Assembly (NCBI GenBank): GCA_949128115.1
Contig: OX421961.1
Coordinates: 50,578,171-50,642,170, forward strand
Length of the DNA stretch: 64,000 nt
Source of the DNA: Anaspis maculata
Taxonomy: Eukaryota > Arthropoda > Insecta > Coleoptera > Scraptiidae
Reading direction: 5' to 3'
The notes beneath the pieces are model-generated. The model was not told the DNA's origin. It did no database searches and worked only from the letters and a program-made list of their open reading frames with translations. The position numbers were made by a program, and so were the translations under genes. Positions 58,964 to 64,000 of the stretch are shown one piece after another. Within the stretch, counting starts at the first letter, position 1. Each line of letters begins with the position of its first letter.

Positions 58964-59491
58964 TCAAAAAACGGCCAGTGTACGTTCCCTCCACATGGCC
59001 AGCCTATAACGTCGCATCATGCATTGTTCGTGAAAAGCTTCGCCAAGGGTATGACATACATTTCTAACAGGGTCGTATCTCAAATGATAAACGTTAGTGC
59101 AGACATTCAGGTTTCTGAGCTTAATAGTATACTTCTCTATACTGTTGAGCCCCCAACAAGCGGCGAAACACTTGATGTGTAGTTTCAAGTCCGGTTCTCT
59201 GATATTGCGGCGAGTTGTTACTTCTTGTCCATCATAATAAACCATTCGCCACATGCAACCTATTATATTCCGGTTCCATAAGTACTCACATGCGAAATAA
59301 TGCTCTGTTCTATTATAAATTTTTTGAGAGTTGACAATAACCACAAAAGTCCATTTCATGCTGGCGCCATAATGGAACTGAAATCGCGCGAGATTCAAAT
59401 CATAATGGAGCTGCAATGAATTTCTGGCAAAGAAAGTAGGTGGCTCATAGTGAAACAAGATGTGAGCTTTTACGATCAATTTATCGGACAA
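58964..59491 (-). other. Unrecognised ORF, 175 aa, cysteine-containing
   Basis: The longest unexplained open frame in the window. The C-terminal half has an IKCFAACWGL segment (Cys-x3-Cys) and a later VCHTLGEAFHEQC segment, loosely like insect odorant-binding protein cysteine spacing, but the interval between them is too short and no convincing signal peptide is present. No splice partners found. It could be chance or a decayed gene. Bases 59492-60263 are otherwise featureless. Confidence 0.25.
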
Positions 59492-60263
59492 CAGAATTCT
59501 TTAATTGTCAAGTCAGCATCAGCATCAAGATCTCTAGAAAATGAACTAACGCGATTATGTAGCTACAAAAGAACCACCTGCGCTTCGAGATTGAGTGAAA
59601 TGAATCTAATTGGGTTCTGATACTTATTTAATGGAGCATTAATGAACAAAACGAACTCGAATTGCATCTCCGGGGAGATTTATGAATGGCCAGAATAGCT
59701 GGTGCCTCGGGGACCAGATGCGACACACTTCTTTGCTTTCAATTGCAGGACGCCACGTAATTTAATTTAATGAGACAGAATATTGGATACATAATATAGC
59801 AGTTTTGGAGTTGGCCGGTGCGGTGCTTTGAAATAGCACCACTAATGGCACAGAATGAAGATACATTTCGTCAATTAATTTCCCGCCTTTCGAAAAGTAA
59901 GACGCCTTTTATGTGATGCTCATCTGCATTCTGCAGTGCTTTATTGTGATAAATATTGTAATAAACGTTTCACCAAAAAATAAAGCTTTCGGACTGGTTG
60001 GTTTTCTTTCCAGTCGAAGATATAATTTATAATTAAACTGACTTTGACATTGCTACAAACGATATATACCTAGGTACGCTTGTTTTACTCTGAGCTGATG
60101 TCACATGTCACATGCAATCCAGATACCTAAAGCAAGTTAATTGCCAGACATTTGAAATGTACGCATCTGCAAAAATGCTACTGCTTCCAAACTGAGCAGC
60201 TAATTGTGAACTGAGAGGTTAGTTTACAGTAAATAAATAAAAGTAAATTGCTTTGGTTTGCAG

Positions 60264-60451
60264 CGATGGCAGCAGAGAGACAAAACAAACCGGTATCTAA
60301 GCACTCAATATCATGCTATCACAGTTCACCAAGTAATTCCCTCTCTGATGATAGACTGTTGTATCGGGTCAACCGACTATACGATGATTCAAAACTAAAC
60401 AAGCGGAAAACGAAACACAATCTACTCAGAAGAGAAAAAAACAACAAATAG
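60264..60451 (+). CDS. Candidate second exon of the secreted protein gene
   Basis: The acceptor TTTGGTTTGCAG ends at 60263 and its frame is phase-compatible with 54368, giving an Ala at the junction and about 62 further codons to TAG. The reading is Ser- and Lys/Arg-rich with one Cys and several dibasic sites (KRK, RRE). If spliced to 54275-54368 the protein would be about 95 residues. No similarity to a known peptide is recognised. An alternative is that the true exon 2 lies beyond the window. Another GC-rich open segment with a good donor, 60481-60589, follows. Confidence 0.25.
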
Positions 60452-61389
60452 TTACTTTCAATTTCGCGCCGCCTTCTGCATTGTTGTTGTCTATATCAAA
60501 AGATACCAAGACCCGTCCGTCCATCGGCGATGCCGTGGGAATCACCTATGGCACCCATCGGCCTTCGTTTCGAGACCCATTTCCACTAAGTAAGTCATGG
60601 ATTAGAGAAATCGGGCCATCGTTCAATTTATGGCTTCACTTGAAAATTGCAAAGAGCGATGTTTCTTATTTAAATCGAATCGTGATTTGAATGTCGATTC
60701 AAAATTATTCTTCATCATCGGCGATGGGCGAAGTGTGCCGCATGTTGAGGAACTGTTGAAATTAATATTAATTGTGGCTTCCATTGTCTTCCAGTTTCGC
60801 ATCCGCGCGGCATCGGGCTTTTAGCTCAGCGATGTGTGTTCACACCTGTAAGTTTTATCGATTGTGGATATGGCTTCCAGCCTTTCACCCACTCGGTGTT
60901 AACCCACACATGACCAGATCTAGAACGAGGAAATGCCGCGAATTGTTGGGAAGGACGTTAAGCACGATAGAAAGCAGGCACACTCGTGCTTTCAGATAAA
61001 TTAGATGATCTAGTGTAGGACGAGGAGGTTTATGATAGAAAATTAAAAGATTTAGTCAGGCAAACGTTAGTTGAAGCAAGAATACAAACGTGAAATAAAC
61101 AGAGTAGACTATAATAAAGGAAGCTGTGGAAACATAGAGGGGTGAAGGATGCAACCCCCGCTTGCAGGAGAAGAAAATTGATGGCGGAGGTGCAACGTCG
61201 TCGCCGGCGCAATCACCGTTGATGAATGCATGACGTAAGGGTGAACTCGGCAGAAAACAGATATTATTTAACGAGCGAGTGATATTTGGTGATATTAAGA
61301 AGAATGCAGTTTTCCGACACGAGCCTTGGCCTTAATATCAAGTTATTATGTGCCCCGCGGTTTCTTATGCATAGTTGCATTCTCGAGTA

Positions 61390-61880
61390 AAAATTGTCCA
61401 GCACCGATCGCTCTAGTCTGCTCGAATATTGGTTTTCGATTTTAGCGCAACAGGAAGGCGGCTTATGTCCTTTTATTGTCCACCCGTCTGACCGTCTGTC
61501 CGTCTGTCTGTCTGGCTGTCTGTCCATCACAGTATCCAGTCCTAGACGGAATGATTTTTTCAAATATTTTCAACTAGAGTTGGTAGCTTATAGCCTTGGG
61601 ACCAGAACCAAGAAAAATCTGGCTACAATAACGACAAACAATTACTTACACAAATAACATTTTAGTGCTGGAATTCACATCTGGTTTTGGAAGATGCAGA
61701 TTGCAGATGCACATACGAACAAATACTTGTTCTTATGAAAATACATGAACACAAGTACGGGGTTCTATTTAGAGAGCACTTTGAACTTTTTTTGACAAAA
61801 GCTCCACTTCGATACGATCCCCGGATCAATAGCTACGAGTTTTCAAAAACGGCCGCAAAGCTACGGCATTGAAGATATGC
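61390..61880. repeat. Inverted copy of the 50.5-51.4 kb microsatellite repeat
   Basis: Reverse complement shares TTTTTCTTGGTTCTGG, AAGGC(T)ATAAGCTACC, CCGTCTAGGACTGGAT and GACAAAAAAAGTTCAAA-type blocks with 50885-51375. The microsatellite here is GTCT/CCGT-type (61478-61525). Bases 60590-61389 hold no other feature. Confidence 0.75.
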
Positions 61881-62598
61881 GCCTGTATTTGCGACAGTGC
61901 AATTCGAATATGTGATATTTTGAAATAGTCAATAATAAGTGCCTGAAGGATCCTAAGCATTAAAAAACGCAGGAATTTTGAAATCAACAATTTCCATCTG
62001 ATCGCGTGCAAATTCATAATGTGGACGTAGGAATATACCTATATCTATTCATCAAAGAATCGACATGTTAATGGTCAAATCCATTTTTTTTCTTGGTATC
62101 AGAATCTAATCTGAATAACTTTCTGGTCTACAAAAATTTGCAGCACCTTCAGAATAATTGGATAAAAAAATTCAAAATTTTAGTCCAAATTGAGTCCGGT
62201 CTTGATAAGGTTATGCATTTTCAACTGAAATACTCTCGAAGAATTGAAAAAGAAATTGCTAAAAATGTTCAAGAACACCAATTGCCTTTTGTTTAAAAAA
62301 AGTTACCGAGATAAAAAGTCAGAAATCTGCATTTTTTTCAGAGGGGAAAACGCTGAAAGTCTGCGCCAGAAATGTTATATTGTATGGGGCTGACCGCAAG
62401 TCGCAGTTCACTCTGCAGTTTTCTTAAATTCACGGATTGTGCATTGTGCAAGTTTCATTTTGAAAAAATTGCCGTTAGAGAAGCGAAACCGCGTGTCGCA
62501 TTTGAAAATAGGCTTACACGCCGCCCAATGCAATCTACTTTTGATATCGGTTCCTATATTATTGCCAGTCATAATGGACTTACACGTAGGTACAATAA

Positions 62599-62764
62599 AG
62601 GTGCGTTCAGTGAGCTTATTTAGCCGCAAGTTTTAATTTTAGTCGCAAGCGCGGCGACGCCCATTGGCTCTTATGAACCAGCCTCCTCAGAACAGCCAAT
62701 GAGCGATGCAGCGCTTACGACTAAAATTAAAACTTGCGGCTAAATAAGCTGACTGAACGCACCT
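62599..62764. repeat. TAA-flanked MITE (PIF/Harbinger-like), copy 2
   Basis: 166 bases with ends AGGTGCGTTCAGTGAGCTTA and the inverse, TAA on both sides (62596-62598 and 62765-62767). Nearly identical to 32115-32279. Confidence 0.88.
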
Positions 62765-63440
62765 TAAGTGAAGTAGGTTATACATGAGAAATCTTACGGC
62801 CTTTGCACGATGGGAAGCTTTCGCTGGGGGTTTTCGGATGGGGTGCCGCCGCGGTCATGATCTCGACAGTCTGAATCCCTATCGGGATTTCGAGCATGAG
62901 ACGCCCGGGCTCTAGGCTGTCGGGATTTTGGGGTGTCGTTATTAGACTGTCGAGACTCCGTACTAGACCCTGTTGAGTGTGTGCACTATAGGGTCCCGTT
63001 ACGAAAACTCCATCTTTCAAATTTTATCGAACAAAATCACAAACCACTCGGAATGGTGTCTAGAAGAAAGATCTAAAATAAAAATTGCGGACCATCCATG
63101 CAGTTTCTTGTTCTCTCGTATTTACTGTGATAGTAATAGTAATAACCCGTCTGGGGGAGGAGGGAGCAACTAGAGGAAGGAGAAAGGGGAAGGGGACCAC
63201 GCATCACTTGATGGTGTTGTGTGCCGTGCGCTGTAAGAAATAATACGACGCAATAAAATTATTATCTTAGAATCGCGACGAATTCCAGCATTAGTCCTCA
63301 CCCTCACGGATTCAAAAATGTTGGCAGAAGTGAATGTGATGTGTTTCATTACCAACAAAACTCTAGAAAAAAAAAGGAGTCTCCTTAACTGAACCCAGAA
63401 TTCCTTATGTTCATTGCGAATGGACCATGGAGCTCGATTT

Positions 63441-63578
63441 ATAGATGGACGCAAAACGTAAGGCAAGCGCAACGTGAGGGGATAGACAATACACTATCAA
63501 TCAAAGAGAGGAGTCAAGGTTGGATACCACCAGTGATTGGTTAATTTTCTTGCTTATGCTTACGCTTTCGTCCATCTA
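63441..63578. repeat. Foldback MITE
   Basis: TAGATGGACGCAAAACGTAAG pairs with the inverse CTTACGCTTTCGTCCATCTA. Bases 62768-63440 show no other feature. Confidence 0.75.
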
Positions 63579-63599
63579 AACTGCTGGACAAAGAAGTTG

Positions 63600-63930
63600 T
63601 CGGTATCGGAAAAATGGTTCTACTTTGGAAACCGATATCTCCTGATTGCCGAATGCGATTTCCATTTTGTTTGTTGCAATGTTTAGCCTGATCTTTCCAT
63701 AACTCATCCTATTATATTGAATGTTGAGAAACTTCATGTAAGTTTTCTACAGGGTGATACGTAAAATGGTGAAAAATTGCAACGACTTCATCGTACCCCC
63801 ATTTTTCAAAAATATATTTTTTCAACATTCTAATACAAAAATCATATGACGTGATGTCTTATCTCAAAACAGTTTTGGAATTACCCAGATTGGAAGTCGA
63901 ACATGTTTATGTTTAATGTTGCAGATTTAC
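63600..63930. repeat. Diverged single arm of the 30389-31436 foldback family
   Basis: It shares TACAGGGTGATACGTAAAAT, CAACGACTTC..GTACCCCCATTTTTC and GTTTTGGAATT blocks with both arms at 30.5-31.3 kb. It runs to the window edge, so the partner arm may lie outside. Confidence 0.6.
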
Positions 63931-64000
63931 GAAGCTCAGGCATAGCACAAGCACAAAAAGTATAACGTCCAAGGGGGCTTTACTTCACTCGGAGACTGAA

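Overview
This window is nuclear DNA from an arthropod, almost certainly an insect. It is AT-rich, coding sequence is broken by spliceosomal introns with GT..AG borders, and the intergenic and intronic DNA is crowded with transposon-derived inverted repeats. A hemipteran is my best guess from general texture, but nothing here proves the order.

Bases 1-23116 (+) hold the 3' two thirds of a membrane-tethered, trypsin-like serine protease gene of the Stubble/Notopleural/Filzig (matriptase-like) type. I resolve five exons at 59-1363, 1491-1829, 3790-3967, 11596-11864 and 22800-23116. They encode a six-cysteine disulfide-knot module, a long Thr/Ser/Pro-rich mucin-like stalk and a complete 243-residue protease domain. 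All four intron phases are mutually consistent. The N-terminus, with the expected membrane anchor, lies upstream of the window. The two large introns (7.6 and 10.9 kb) carry several foldback elements, including one of 3.65 kb.

Bases 23117-44880 contain no confident gene. There is a possible minus-strand membrane-protein fragment (24115-24511). The rest is a repeat landscape: a 2 kb palindrome with a hAT-like insertion in one arm (28310-30300), a 1 kb TA-flanked foldback (30389-31436), a foldback holding a probable solo LTR (33592-35849), minisatellites (38230-38950) and many small MITEs.

Bases 45019-46080 (-) encode a compact, complete NEK8/NEK9-type protein kinase (275 aa, five exons, all catalytic motifs intact).

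Bases 46081-64000 are again repeat-rich. They contain the first coding exon of a secreted protein (54275-54368), a 118-bp tandem repeat, a 5S-rRNA-like SINE (minus strand, about 52845-53000), a tRNA-derived SINE (58463-58810; a second copy at 32405-32640) and, on the minus strand at 58208-58251, a sequence that folds as a minimal hammerhead ribozyme. The hammerhead and the nested-transposon history visible from empty sites are the most notable observations. The three genes have no visible functional link: an extracellular matrix/cuticle-type protease, a ciliary or cell-cycle kinase, and an unknown secreted protein.
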